64,000 bases of DNA from Pedobacter sp. Leaf250. GTDB taxonomy: Bacteria; Bacteroidota; Bacteroidia; Sphingobacteriales; Sphingobacteriaceae. This document shows, one piece after another, positions 26,106 to 36,462 of this stretch. Below the pieces are notes generated by a model that worked only from the letters and a program-made list of their open reading frames with translations, had not been told where the DNA came from and searched no databases. The position numbers and the translations under genes are program-made. The stretch spans positions 186,001-250,000 of the forward strand of contig NZ_CAKLBU010000003.1 of NCBI RefSeq assembly GCF_920984735.1, written 5' to 3'. Positions within the stretch are counted from its first letter, which is position 1. The number at the start of each line of letters is the position of its first letter.

Positions 26106-29100
26106 TTAAATGATTTTTTCAGTCTGAATGAATTCGCTTGGCGTTTTGCCAAAATGTTTCTTAAACTCCAGGCTAAAATATTTTCTATCATTAAATCCTA
26201 CAGCATAAGCCACTTCGGCAATGTTTCCAGCATTCTGTTTGAGCAATTGAGCAGCCCGTTTAATTCTTAACGATTTGATGAAGTCGTTGACCGAAAGATC
26301 TGTAAGTGCCCTGATTTTTTTATAAAGCACAGGCTGGCTCATGCCAATTTCTACCGATAAGGTAGGCACATCAAATTCAGGATCGGAAATATGATTCTCG
26401 ATAATCTGCATAATCTTCGCCAGAAACCCTTCATCCGTTTTATTGATGACCAGATTTTTAGGCTCGAGCGTAATCACCTGGGCGAATTTTTGCCTGATGG
26501 TTTCCCTTGCTTTTAGTGTGTTCTTGATATTCAACTCCAACATCTTCAGGTTGAAAGGTTTCATGATGTACGCATCGGCACCATTTTCAAAACCATTAAT
26601 TTGATGAACATAAGCTGACCTTGCTGTCAACAAAATCACAGGAATATGGCTTGTCCTTTCGTCGGTTTTTATTCTACGGCAAAGTTCCAAACCATCCATC
26701 ACAGGCATCATCACGTCGCTGATAATTAAATCGGGAATGAGTTCAATGGCACTTTCCAAGCCATCCATTCCGTTTCTACTGTCGTGAATGTGATAATCTG
26801 CTGCTAAAGCATTTTTGATAAAAGTTCGCACTTCATCGTTATCCTCAACAACCAAAATGTGATGTTTTTTACTTTCTGAATGTGCAAGCAAGGTTTCTGT
26901 TAGCTGAGGTGCTGCCGTTTCTGATAAATTGTAAGTGATGGCGTCATCGGCGTAAACATAATCTGCAATAAAATCTGAAGCGTTAAAATGTTCTTTTCCG
27001 ATTTTTAAATTGACGCTGAAACAGGTGTAGCCATTTTGATCAACCTTTGCTGGTAAACTTTGAAAGGCGATTTTACCTTGGTGTAACTCGACAATACTTT
27101 TTGAAAAAGATAATCCCAAACCAGTGCCAATAGTGGTATTGGCATTTGCCTGATAGAAATTATTAAATAAGTTATTTTGATTTTCCAATGGAATTCCCTT
27201 CCCATTATCACAAATTTTAATGGTTGCTAAATCGTTGTTTTGAGTAATTTCTAAACCGATTTTTCCACCATTTGGCGTAAATTTGAAAGCATTTGACAGT
27301 AAGTTGAATAACACCTTTTCCATTTGAACCTGATCAAAATACAATTCCAGCTGGCTTGTTTCCGATTGAAAACTATAGTCGATTTGCTTAGAGATTGCCA
27401 TATTCTGGAAAGCCATAAAAATCTCCTTTGAAAATTTCACAATATCTCCATAACTAACACGAAGCGCCATTTTGCCGCTTTCCGCCTTTCTAAAGTCGAG
27501 CAATTCGGTTACCAGATTCATCAAACGATCAGCATTATTTTTAATGGGCTGTAAATCTCGGTTTAATGTGGGGTTGTCTTTTGCGTTTTCGATTAATTGC
27601 TCCAAAGGGCCGACAATTAAAGTTAATGGCGTACGGATTTCGTGAGAAATATTCGTGAAAAATTCCAGTTTGTGCTCATTCACTTCTTTTTCCTTTTTAA
27701 GTAATGCCCTGATTAATATATATCGGGCAAGCACGAACAGCACAACGGCAAGCACTCCAAAATAAAACAAATACGCCCACCATGTTCGGTAAAAAGGAGG
27801 ATTTACGATGATGGTTATTTTTTCGGTATTGGCACTTAAAACGCCATCATTGTTGATTCCTTTGACTAAAAAAGTATAGTTGCCGGCAGGTAAATTAGTG
27901 TAAGTTGCTGTTGGGGTGCTTACCTCATTCCAAACTTTTTCAAATCCATCTAATTTATAAGCATACCTGTTTTTTTCAGGTTTAATAAAGTTCAACAGCG
28001 CAAAACTTAAGCTAAATGTATTCTGATCACTATTGAAAATTAGTTTATCTTTCAGGCTTATGTTTTCATTCAGCAAACCATCGCTATCATTTATGCTAAC
28101 AGTTTTATTGTTCAGTTTTAATTCGGTGATGATTACTTCAGACGATTTATCGTTGCTTTGAATATTATCAGGAAAGAAGCTGATCAAACCATTGTATCCT
28201 CCAAAAAACAATTCGCCACTACTGCTTTTGAAAAAGGCATTTGCGTTAAATTCGTTGCCCGGCAAACCATCAGCCACAGTATAATTTTTAAATGTTTTTT
28301 TCTGCCGGTTGAACATGGAAAGTCCGTTGGCGGTGCTGATCCAAAGGTTTTGCTGGTCATCTTCTACAATACCCAAAACATTATCGTGTGGTAAACCATT
28401 TTTTGTGGTATAAGCTTTAATTGAATTGTTCTTCTGGTCATATAACAATAATCCGCTGTTATAGGTGCCGATAAAAATCTCGTTAGTTTTGGTTTTTGAT
28501 ATGCAGTTTACATAGTAATTAAGTGCATGATTTGATTCACGATCAAGTGCGGTGTAAAACTTATTGCCAGTTTCGTCGTAAATCAAAAAGCCATTTGTGG
28601 TACCAAAATAAGTCTTGGAGCCGCTTACCATTAATGCTTTTACCTTCGCCGAATTGGGAATAGAAACCGGAAGCTTAAAATCTTTAAATTCCGTTTTCTC
28701 TGGATTGGAAATTTTAATGCCATTACGCTGGGTCGCGACAATTAAACGGTGCGATTGATTTTCAACGATGGCACTGATTTCATCGGGTACATCTTCATTT
28801 CGATTACTAAAATTAAAGCTTTTGAAACGCTCAGTTTTTGGATCGTAAACATTTAACCCACCGGAATGCGTTCCGATATATAATTTTTGATCGCTGGCAA
28901 AATACACCGTTTTAACCAGATTTGATTTTAAGGCATTGGCGTTTCCGGTATTTTGATAGGCTATAAATTTTTGAGTGGCTTTGTTGTAAAGATTTACGCC
29001 GCCACCTTCTGTTCCAATCCATAAATTTTTGTTGTCGTCTTCTGCAAAACCACTGATTACATTGTTATTGATGCTTGAATTGCTCCGGCTTCTGTTGTGA

Positions 29101-30170
29101 ACGGTAAAAGCAGTAGTGTACGGATAATTGATGTTTATGCCGCCAAAGTAAGTACCCACCCATATCGAACCATTTTTATCCTTGTATAGTTTATGTACAG
29201 AGTTTTGATTCAGGCTTTTATTATTGTCTGGATCGAACTGCAAATTTTGACACGTGAATTTTTGGGTATCCATAATGCTAATCCCATTCAATGTCCCAAT
29301 CCACAACTTGCCGGCATCATCCACCACCATATTCCGAATCGTATTACTTACGATTGTATTTTTATCAGTTGCTGAATAGGTGAAATGTTTAAATTTTTGT
29401 GTCGATGGATCAAATAAATTTAACCCGTTACTTTGTGTGCTTACCCATATTTTACCGTTTTTATCTTCTGTAATGTTGGATATATAATTCGAACTGATAT
29501 CCTCAGGTCTTCCGTTATTTTGAAAAACAGTGGTTTGATACTGGCCGTTAATCAGCCTCATTTTAAGTAGTCCGTTTGATGTACCTACCCAAATATTTCC
29601 CTGCTGATCTTCTTTAACTGATCGTATATTATGAAAAGGGCCATTGCCATTTTTGTTATTGAAAAATTTTTTGATGTTTGATAGCTGACCATCTTTCAGA
29701 AGATTCAACCCATTCAAGGTTCCAATCCAGATATTCCCCTTCCTGTCTTCGGTAAAGCAATTAATTACATGGCTACTCAAGCCTTTTGAGTTTTTAGGCT
29801 GACTTACAACACGTTTGAAAGCATCACTTTTTTCATCATAAATATTTAATCCAACGCTGGTTCCAATCCACAGGTTTTTCTTAGAATCGGAAAATAAACT
29901 GGTTACATAATTATTGGAAAGAGATGTGCTATCAGTTTCTGAATATTGGTAGATTTTAATATGATGACCATCATAACGATTTAACCCGTAACGCGTACCA
30001 AACCACATCAAACCATTTTTATCCTGGGTAATGGAAAGCACCGAAGTTTGCGATAATCCTTTCTCCACGCCCAGGTGATCAAATAAGATAGGTTGTTGCG
30101 ATTTTACAGAAAGTGTTATTCCTAAAAATAAGATTGCCGATAGCAAGTTTTTAAAGGAACTGTGCAACAT
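26106..30170 (-). CDS. Hybrid two-component system regulator (HTCS)
   Basis: 1354 residues in one chain. A signal sequence is followed by a two-blade periplasmic propeller of repeated units such as GLMWFGTRYGLNRYDG and KNLWIGTSVGLNIYD (to about 720), and a Y_Y_Y domain (about 735-790). One membrane helix lies at about 797-818. The kinase domain has the phospho-acceptor His843 in ISHEIRTPLTL, N-box NLLSNAFKFTPNGG and G2 GTGLGLSFSK. The receiver carries Asp1152 in ISDVMMPVMDG and Lys in MKPF. A C-terminal AraC helix-turn-helix ends the protein (VPTLSVEIGMSQPVLYKKI; IAEVAYAVGFNDRKYFS). Such proteins bind an oligosaccharide in the periplasm and switch on the neighbouring polysaccharide locus, here the divergent SusC operon. 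Confidence 0.96.
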   Translation of the reverse strand: MLHSSFKNLLSAILFLGITLSVKSQQPILFDHLGVEKGLSQTSVLSITQDKNGLMWFGTRYGLNRYDGHHIKIYQYSETDSTSLSNNYVTSLFSDSKKNLWIGTSVGLNIYDEKSDAFKRVVSQPKNSKGLSSHVINCFTEDRKGNIWIGTLNGLNLLKDGQLSNIKKFFNNKNGNGPFHNIRSVKEDQQGNIWVGTSNGLLKMRLINGQYQTTVFQNNGRPEDISSNYISNITEDKNGKIWVSTQSNGLNLFDPSTQKFKHFTYSATDKNTIVSNTIRNMVVDDAGKLWIGTLNGISIMDTQKFTCQNLQFDPDNNKSLNQNSVHKLYKDKNGSIWVGTYFGGININYPYTTAFTVHNRSRSNSSINNNVISGFAEDDNKNLWIGTEGGGVNLYNKATQKFIAYQNTGNANALKSNLVKTVYFASDQKLYIGTHSGGLNVYDPKTERFKSFNFSNRNEDVPDEISAIVENQSHRLIVATQRNGIKISNPEKTEFKDFKLPVSIPNSAKVKALMVSGSKTYFGTTNGFLIYDETGNKFYTALDRESNHALNYYVNCISKTKTNEIFIGTYNSGLLLYDQKNNSIKAYTTKNGLPHDNVLGIVEDDQQNLWISTANGLSMFNRQKKTFKNYTVADGLPGNEFNANAFFKSSSGELFFGGYNGLISFFPDNIQSNDKSSEVIITELKLNNKTVSINDSDGLLNENISLKDKLIFNSDQNTFSLSFALLNFIKPEKNRYAYKLDGFEKVWNEVSTPTATYTNLPAGNYTFLVKGINNDGVLSANTEKITIIVNPPFYRTWWAYLFYFGVLAVVLFVLARYILIRALLKKEKEVNEHKLEFFTNISHEIRTPLTLIVGPLEQLIENAKDNPTLNRDLQPIKNNADRLMNLVTELLDFRKAESGKMALRVSYGDIVKFSKEIFMAFQNMAISKQIDYSFQSETSQLELYFDQVQMEKVLFNLLSNAFKFTPNGGKIGLEITQNNDLATIKICDNGKGIPLENQNNLFNNFYQANANTTIGTGLGLSFSKSIVELHQGKIAFQSLPAKVDQNGYTCFSVNLKIGKEHFNASDFIADYVYADDAITYNLSETAAPQLTETLLAHSESKKHHILVVEDNDEVRTFIKNALAADYHIHDSRNGMDGLESAIELIPDLIISDVMMPVMDGLELCRRIKTDERTSHIPVILLTARSAYVHQINGFENGADAYIMKPFNLKMLELNIKNTLKARETIRQKFAQVITLEPKNLVINKTDEGFLAKIMQIIENHISDPEFDVPTLSVEIGMSQPVLYKKIRALTDLSVNDFIKSLRIKRAAQLLKQNAGNIAEVAYAVGFNDRKYFSLEFKKHFGKTPSEFIQTEKII

Positions 30171-30296
30171 AGGGAATAATTGGCTAATTTGGTTGTGATG
30201 CCTTAAAAGTATGGTTTAAAAGCATTTCTGCCAAATTTTTAGAAATTTATCCCTATTTATTTTGAAAATTATCCCTCCTTAAAATGGCTTTCAACC

Positions 30297-30304
30297 TATG
30301 TTTG
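30297..30304 (+). promoter_or_regulatory. Promoter -7 element of the polysaccharide locus
   Basis: TATGTTTG fits TAnnTTTG and lies 70 bases before the SusC ATG. No good -33 TTTG stands at the usual distance, as expected of an activator-dependent promoter. TCTGCCAAAT at 30227-30236, about 60 bases further up, is a candidate activator site. Confidence 0.45.
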
Positions 30305-30374
30305 TTCAAAGCAACGGGCACTTTCGCAACTGGATTGTGCTAAAGCAAAAAATAACCAATATAAACTATTAATT

Positions 30375-33300
30375 ATGAATAAACTCTACAATCAGCGGAT
30401 GAAGACGGTGCGTAAGCATTTGCTTTATTATTCAAAACTGGTGTTAGCAATTGTGATTTTTTTTACAGGCAATTTAACTGCTTTTGCACAAAGTAAGAGC
30501 GTGGTTGGTGTGGTTACAGATGAGACTAATCAAACGGTTCCGGGTGTTTCCATTTCAGTTAAAGGTACTAAGACGACTACGCAAACCGATGAAAACGGGC
30601 GCTTCAAAATCCAGGTTTTAAATAGCGATCAGCTTGTATTTAATTATGTAGGCTATGCATCGCAAACGATAACGGTTGGAAACAGAACAACTATAAATGT
30701 TTCATTAAAATCAGCGGTTACGGGTTTAAGCGATGTGGTAGTTGTGGGTTATGGAACCACTAAACGAGCTGATTTAACTGGTGCGATTGGTTCGGTAAAT
30801 ATGAAAGATCTGGAACAGGCACCCGTAAAATCTTTCGATCAGGCATTGGCTGGTCGCGTGGCCGGGGTTCAGGTTTCCACCAATGATGGCCAGCCAGGTG
30901 CGACTGCAAACATAGTCATCCGCGGTGCGGGATCAATTTCTCAGGATAATTCTCCACTGTATGTTATTGATGGTTTTCCATCAGAAAATGCCAATGCAAA
31001 TTCCATCAATCCATCAGATATTGAAAGCATTGATGTTTTAAAAGATGCCTCAGCAACGGCGATTTACGGCGCCCGTGGATCAAACGGTGTGGTACTCATT
31101 ACCACTAAAAAAGGTAAAGCAGGCAAACCTCAACTTACTTATAACGCTTATTACGGTTTTCAAAAGGCACCCGAAAAAATTCCGGTAATGGGGCCTTACG
31201 AGTATGTGAAATACCTTCGCGATCTGGATCAGGCCATTGCCGATTCTACTTATCTTAAAGGCGGAACAACACTTAATGATTATAGAAATGTTCAGGGTTT
31301 GGATATGCAGGATTATGTATATCAAACCGGTCAGAACCAAAATCATGATATTGCTTTAAGAGGTGGAAATGATAAAACCACTTATTCGATTTCCGGGAAT
31401 TTTAACGACCAGAAAGGAATTATCATCTACAGTGGTTTCAAGCGTTACCAGGGAAGATTTGTATTGGATCAGCAGGTAAATGATAAACTTAAAGCCGGTA
31501 TCAACGTAAATTATGCGTATAGCGAAAGTTTCGGTACGCCAATTTCTGCCACAAATTTCTATGCCTCATCGGTGCTGTTGTATTCGGTTTGGGGCTATCG
31601 CCCTACCAACGCCTTATCAGGAAAAGATGCCAATTCTGATTTATTGGGTGGCTTATACGATCCGGCGAATGAAGGAAATTCGGCACAAGATTACCGCGTA
31701 AACCCACTGATTAGTTTATCTAACCAACAAACAAAATACAAAACGACCAACCTTGCTGCCAATGGTTATGCGGAATATGCTTTTACGCCGAAGCTGAAAT
31801 TAAGAATTGCCGGTGGGATAAATAATAACGTCAACGAAACCAATATCTTCAACAATTCCCAAACACAATCGGGTAGTAAATGGAACTCATCAGGGCCAAA
31901 TGGTACCATTGCCAGCAGTCCGGTTTTTAATTGGTTAAGTGATAATACCATCACCTACAAAAATACTTTTAATAAAAATCATAACCTTACTGTTTTAGGA
32001 GGCTATTCTGCACAGCGAAATAAAAGTTCATTCCGCTCTATCTATGCCACGCAAGTGGCCAATGAAAGCTTGGGGCTTGATGCGCTCGACCTTGTTCCGG
32101 CAGCAAATACGGTCATTTCTGTTAACAGCTCCCGCTGGACTTTAATGTCGTTTTTAGGAAGAGTAAATTACGATTTTAAAGGGAAGTATTTGGTTACAGC
32201 CAGTTTCAGGGCTGATGGATCATCAAAGTTTTCGCCAGCCAACCGTTGGGGTTACTTTCCATCGGCAAGTGTGGGCTGGAGATTTAGTCAGGAAAATTTC
32301 TTAAAAGATCAGAAATGGTTGTCGGATGCCAAACTGCGTATTGGTTACGGAGAATCAGGAAATAACCGGGTGAGCGATTTTGCCTATCTGCCCCAATTAA
32401 ATTTAGCCAATACACAATACTGGTATTCGTTTAACGGCAAACCCGTAGCCATTGGTTCGGTAATCACCGCTGCCGGGAACTATGATTTAAAATGGGAAAC
32501 CAATGTGCAGACGAATATTGGTCTGGACCTTAGCTTCCTTAAAAACCGTTTGGGTTTAACCGTTGATGTTTATAAGCGTACCACTAATGATTTGTTGCTG
32601 AATGCAAATTTACCCTTTGCAAATGGTGTTCAAAGCGGAACAGGCTTTAAAAACATTGGAAGTTTAGAAAACAGGGGATTGGAAATTACCTTAAACAGTA
32701 CCAACATTTCTACGAAAAACTTCCGATGGAGCAGCAACTTTAACATCAGCTTTAACCAAAATAAAATCCTCGAATTAACAGAAGGTCAGAATTCATTGCT
32801 TTCCGGTTCTGGAACTTTCTTCGATACCAGTTTTAGAGGATTATCTCCATACATTTCGGTAAAAGGACGATCGGTAGGAGAGATGTATGGATTAATTTTC
32901 GATGGTATTTATCAGTACAGCGATTTCGACAGGATGCCAAACGGCACCTATGCACTTAAACCGAATATCCCGAATAATGGTGCTGCGGTTCAGCCGGGAG
33001 ATATTAAATACAAAGATTTAAATGGCGATTTAACCATTAACGCAAATGATTACACCATTATCGGGCGGGGTTTACCCATCCACACTGGTGGTTTTAGCAA
33101 TAACTTCAGCTATAAAAACTGGGATCTAGGTGTTTTCCTGCAATGGAGTTATGGCAATAATATCATCAATGCCAACCGTTATGTTTTTGAAGGTGGAATT
33201 GTAAGGAACTTCACCCTTAATCAATATGCAACTTACGAGAACCGCTGGACACCAACTAATCCGAGCAACGAATTGTATAAAGCAGGGCGTTTTGTGAATC

Positions 33301-33572
33301 CCAATTATTCATCCAGAGTAGTGGAAGATGGTTCGTATTTAAGATTAAAAACTGTTCAGTTGGGTTATAACTTCAGCAGCAAGCTGGTGAAAAGTATTGG
33401 CATGTCGAGATTACGATTAAACGCCTCAGCGCAAAATTTACTCACTTTTACCAACTATTCAGGTTTAGATCCAGAAGCTTCTGCCCGCCCGGGTAACTTA
33501 ACGCCGGGTTTTGATTATGGTACCTACCCGCAATCATTCACGGTAACCTTTGGTTTAAACGCAACATTTTAA
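30375..33572 (+). CDS. SusC-type TonB-dependent transporter of the polysaccharide locus
   Basis: 1065 residues. The signal region ends TAFAQSK (about 40). A carboxypeptidase-regulatory-like domain spans 42-125 (GVVTDETNQTVPGVSISVKG). The plug begins VVVVGYGTTKRADLTGAIGSV and contains SIDVLKDASATAIYGARGSNGV. The barrel ends TVTFGLNATF. There is no STN domain, in line with control by the HTCS rather than a sigma/anti-sigma pair. Starts at 30375 and at an inner Met (residue 9) are both possible. It should import oligosaccharides released at the surface, with SusD 21 bases downstream as its lid. Confidence 0.95.
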   Translation: MNKLYNQRMKTVRKHLLYYSKLVLAIVIFFTGNLTAFAQSKSVVGVVTDETNQTVPGVSISVKGTKTTTQTDENGRFKIQVLNSDQLVFNYVGYASQTITVGNRTTINVSLKSAVTGLSDVVVVGYGTTKRADLTGAIGSVNMKDLEQAPVKSFDQALAGRVAGVQVSTNDGQPGATANIVIRGAGSISQDNSPLYVIDGFPSENANANSINPSDIESIDVLKDASATAIYGARGSNGVVLITTKKGKAGKPQLTYNAYYGFQKAPEKIPVMGPYEYVKYLRDLDQAIADSTYLKGGTTLNDYRNVQGLDMQDYVYQTGQNQNHDIALRGGNDKTTYSISGNFNDQKGIIIYSGFKRYQGRFVLDQQVNDKLKAGINVNYAYSESFGTPISATNFYASSVLLYSVWGYRPTNALSGKDANSDLLGGLYDPANEGNSAQDYRVNPLISLSNQQTKYKTTNLAANGYAEYAFTPKLKLRIAGGINNNVNETNIFNNSQTQSGSKWNSSGPNGTIASSPVFNWLSDNTITYKNTFNKNHNLTVLGGYSAQRNKSSFRSIYATQVANESLGLDALDLVPAANTVISVNSSRWTLMSFLGRVNYDFKGKYLVTASFRADGSSKFSPANRWGYFPSASVGWRFSQENFLKDQKWLSDAKLRIGYGESGNNRVSDFAYLPQLNLANTQYWYSFNGKPVAIGSVITAAGNYDLKWETNVQTNIGLDLSFLKNRLGLTVDVYKRTTNDLLLNANLPFANGVQSGTGFKNIGSLENRGLEITLNSTNISTKNFRWSSNFNISFNQNKILELTEGQNSLLSGSGTFFDTSFRGLSPYISVKGRSVGEMYGLIFDGIYQYSDFDRMPNGTYALKPNIPNNGAAVQPGDIKYKDLNGDLTINANDYTIIGRGLPIHTGGFSNNFSYKNWDLGVFLQWSYGNNIINANRYVFEGGIVRNFTLNQYATYENRWTPTNPSNELYKAGRFVNPNYSSRVVEDGSYLRLKTVQLGYNFSSKLVKSIGMSRLRLNASAQNLLTFTNYSGLDPEASARPGNLTPGFDYGTYPQSFTVTFGLNATF

Positions 33573-33593
33573 TCATCATTAAAAGATAAGACA

Positions 33594-35498
33594 ATGAAAA
33601 ATATATATATTTTGGCTTTTTTATTCGTGATGGGATTATCTTCATCATGCAAAAAGTTTCTGGATACCGAACCAACAGATTTTTACTCACCTGTTAATTT
33701 TTACAGCACAGCCGATCAGCTTCAAATTGCTTTGAATGGCGTTTACAGTACCATGATGTTGGAGCGCATGTACGGGCAGGTGCATCACTTTAATTTTGTA
33801 AGTACTACTGATGAAATGTTACCCGATCGGGCAACGAGCAATGAAACCCGTGGATTGTATTATACTTATGATGCCGGGCATTCTTATGTTCAGGACTGCT
33901 GGCAATATCCTTACATTGCCATTAATAATGCAAATGTGCTGATTGACAACATCAATAAGCCCAGCATGGATGAAAAACAGCGGGGTTACATTAAAGGACA
34001 AGCACTATTTTTAAGAGCCTACAATTACTTTCTGCTAACCATCCAATTTGGTGAAGTTCCTTTGGTGTTGCATCAGCCAGGCATTGCTGAAGTAAATATC
34101 CCAGCAGCTACCCAGCCGGCTATTTATAACCAAATTGTTGCCGATTTAAAAGAAGCAGAAACGCTGTTGCAAGGTCGTACTTCGGCAAGTTTAGGTTATA
34201 ATGATCAGGTTACCATTACAGCCGTACAAGCCATGTTGGCTAGGGTGTATTTGTATTGGGCAGGTTATCCGGTTAACGATACCAGTAAATATGCTGATGC
34301 CATAACTTACGCGGATAAGGTTATTGCTTCTGGTCAGCATGCCTTAAACCCAGATTATAAACAGGTTTTTATTAATCTGTTTCAGGATCGTTATGATTTG
34401 AAAGAAGATATTTTAGAGTGGGGTTCTGCAGGTGCTGCGGCAGGCGTAACCAACAAAACCGGAAATGATATCGGTAATTTCAATGGCATTATCTCCGCTA
34501 TCCTTTTGGTAAATGGAAATTTTGAGCAAAACTCCTATTCAGCCGCCGGTTGGGTGCGCATCACCAAGAAATTGTTTGATAGTTATGAAGTAGAACCAAG
34601 TAGTACATTGGTTAATAAAGCCTCTCTTGATACCAGAAGAGATTGGAATTGCCCGGATTATATCTGGACAACCAATGCATCAGCCGGAACCAGAGTGAAA
34701 ACAGATCGTTCTGCGCCATGGCAAATGAATACCGGTAAATTTAGAAGAGAATATGCACCGGCAGAAATGCGAAATACGGGTACCTATAATGCCAATTGGC
34801 CTGTAATTAGATATGCAGATATATTATTAATCAAGGCAGAAGCCGAAAATCAGGTTAACGGACCAAACGCTGCAGCTTACGATGCCATTAATCAGGTTCG
34901 CAAACGTGGCTATGGAACAATGTACGGTAATATTGTAAAAAATATTACGGTAGTAAACGGAGGCTCAGGTTATTCAGTCGCCAACCCACCACTGGTGACG
35001 ATTAGCGGCGGCGGAGGTACAGGCGCAACAGCTACAGCAGTCGTTTCAACCGCAGGTGTAGTTACCGGAATTAAATTAACGAGCCGTGGAAACTTAACCC
35101 TTGCTGGTCCTTACTATACTTCCGTACCTACGGTCACTATTGCTGCACCAACCACAGGTATAACTGCCACCGCCACCGCCACCATAACCAATGGATCAGA
35201 ACATTTGTTGACCCTGGGATTGAGTAAAGCAGATTTTCAACTGGCACTACGTGATGAACGCATGCGTGAAATGTGTTTTGAAGCATCAAGGAAATATGAT
35301 CTGGTAAGATGGGGGAATTTCGCAGGCGATTTACAGGCTTTCGGCAATTATGCAGTTGCCAATGGCGTGACTGCCGGAAATGGAAACATCAACGGGTATC
35401 AAGGTTTAATAACCGTAACACCTCGATATAGCCTGATGCCGAAGCCAACATACGAGCTGAATTTAAATAAAGCACTAAAGCAAAATCCAGGTTATTAA
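33594..35498 (+). CDS. SusD-family glycan-binding lipoprotein with inserted Gly/Thr-rich repeat domain
   Basis: 634 residues, about 90 longer than most SusD. Lipoprotein signal ends SSSCKKF (Cys about 20). Family features: [29 protein letters not shown] start, the helical TPR region ([19 protein letters not shown]), [23 protein letters not shown], and the C-terminal [22 protein letters not shown]. Between the last two, residues about 448-533 form an insert with repeats of the form [20 protein letters not shown] and [11 protein letters not shown], repeated in weaker form as [10 protein letters not shown] then TATATATIT. This insert is not part of ordinary SusD. The protein would bind the target glycan and close over SusC. 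Confidence 0.93.
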   Translation: MKNIYILAFLFVMGLSSSCKKFLDTEPTDFYSPVNFYSTADQLQIALNGVYSTMMLERMYGQVHHFNFVSTTDEMLPDRATSNETRGLYYTYDAGHSYVQDCWQYPYIAINNANVLIDNINKPSMDEKQRGYIKGQALFLRAYNYFLLTIQFGEVPLVLHQPGIAEVNIPAATQPAIYNQIVADLKEAETLLQGRTSASLGYNDQVTITAVQAMLARVYLYWAGYPVNDTSKYADAITYADKVIASGQHALNPDYKQVFINLFQDRYDLKEDILEWGSAGAAAGVTNKTGNDIGNFNGIISAILLVNGNFEQNSYSAAGWVRITKKLFDSYEVEPSSTLVNKASLDTRRDWNCPDYIWTTNASAGTRVKTDRSAPWQMNTGKFRREYAPAEMRNTGTYNANWPVIRYADILLIKAEAENQVNGPNAAAYDAINQVRKRGYGTMYGNIVKNITVVNGGSGYSVANPPLVTISGGGGTGATATAVVSTAGVVTGIKLTSRGNLTLAGPYYTSVPTVTIAAPTTGITATATATITNGSEHLLTLGLSKADFQLALRDERMREMCFEASRKYDLVRWGNFAGDLQAFGNYAVANGVTAGNGNINGYQGLITVTPRYSLMPKPTYELNLNKALKQNPGY

Positions 35499-35516
35499 TC
35501 AATAAAATATTAAGAA

Positions 35517-36440
35517 ATGAAAAACTCATGCTATATCATCTTAATTGCCTGTACCTTTTTTTGGGCATGCAAAAAAGAACTGTCAACTGATGCCCCAACG
35601 GTTGATATTACCTTAACCAATGCCCGTTCTACCATTGGCGACACTTTAGTTTTTAAACTGGGCGATACCTGTAAATTCAACTTTAGCGGTTATGCTGATA
35701 ATGTTGTTTTTTGGGGAGGAACACCTGGTAATAAATATGAATTTAGAACCCGTTCATCAGCCTTTGGCACACCAATCTTATCGTTTACCAGCACAGCACA
35801 ATTTGGCGCCCAAAATAATACATTACAGGTTTTGGCCACCAATAAACTTCCGGCTAAAGATTCGGCAAGTGTGGTAAATGCAACGTGGACGGATATTACA
35901 CCCAGAATACCCATTGCTACAAGTGCCACAGCAGTGAATACCGGGCAGGTAAATTTATCTGATCTGGTGAGCGGTGCCAATGATAGCTTGTTTATTGCTT
36001 TTAAATATACAGGCCTTACCGGGTCCACGCAAAGAACCTGGACCATCACCAATTTTTTGGTTAATAATGTGCTAAGCGATTATACCTACAATCTGAGCTC
36101 TTTAGCAGCAGACAACGCATTTTGGACCAGATTTGGAAATGTGTGGTCGCCTGCCAGTTCGAGATGGGTAGCTACTACAACCACACTAACCATTGTTGGC
36201 GGTGCGGCAACTGCGCCTTCCAATACCAGCTGGATCATTAGTAAACCATTGTTTGTTGGAAGAATTGCTCCGGATGTTCCAACAACAACGGTGAAAAATA
36301 TCACGGCATCGGCGTTGTCAACCTATAACTATAAATATGCTGCTGTGGGCGGGTACAAAATCACATTTGCAAGTTACAATACCACACCAAACGACAGCCA
36401 GTTGGTGTTAAAAGAATTTAATGTGAAGGTTATCCTTTAA
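35517..36440 (+). CDS. DUF5017 surface lipoprotein, probable glycan-binding accessory
   Basis: 307 residues. Lipoprotein signal FFWACKKE (Cys about 17). A PKD/Ig-like N-terminal half (DTLVFKLGDTCKFNFSGYADNVVFWGG) is followed by a beta-rich C-terminal half (WIISKPLFVGRIAPD; YAAVGGYKITFASYN). This matches DUF5017 proteins that sit third in SusC/SusD operons in the place of SusE/SGBP-B. It is 18 bases after SusD. Surface binding of the same glycan is the likely role; no catalytic motif is seen. Confidence 0.8.
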   Translation: MKNSCYIILIACTFFWACKKELSTDAPTVDITLTNARSTIGDTLVFKLGDTCKFNFSGYADNVVFWGGTPGNKYEFRTRSSAFGTPILSFTSTAQFGAQNNTLQVLATNKLPAKDSASVVNATWTDITPRIPIATSATAVNTGQVNLSDLVSGANDSLFIAFKYTGLTGSTQRTWTITNFLVNNVLSDYTYNLSSLAADNAFWTRFGNVWSPASSRWVATTTTLTIVGGAATAPSNTSWIISKPLFVGRIAPDVPTTTVKNITASALSTYNYKYAAVGGYKITFASYNTTPNDSQLVLKEFNVKVIL

Positions 36441-36462
36441 TCGAAAGTAAGCGCAGCTACCT

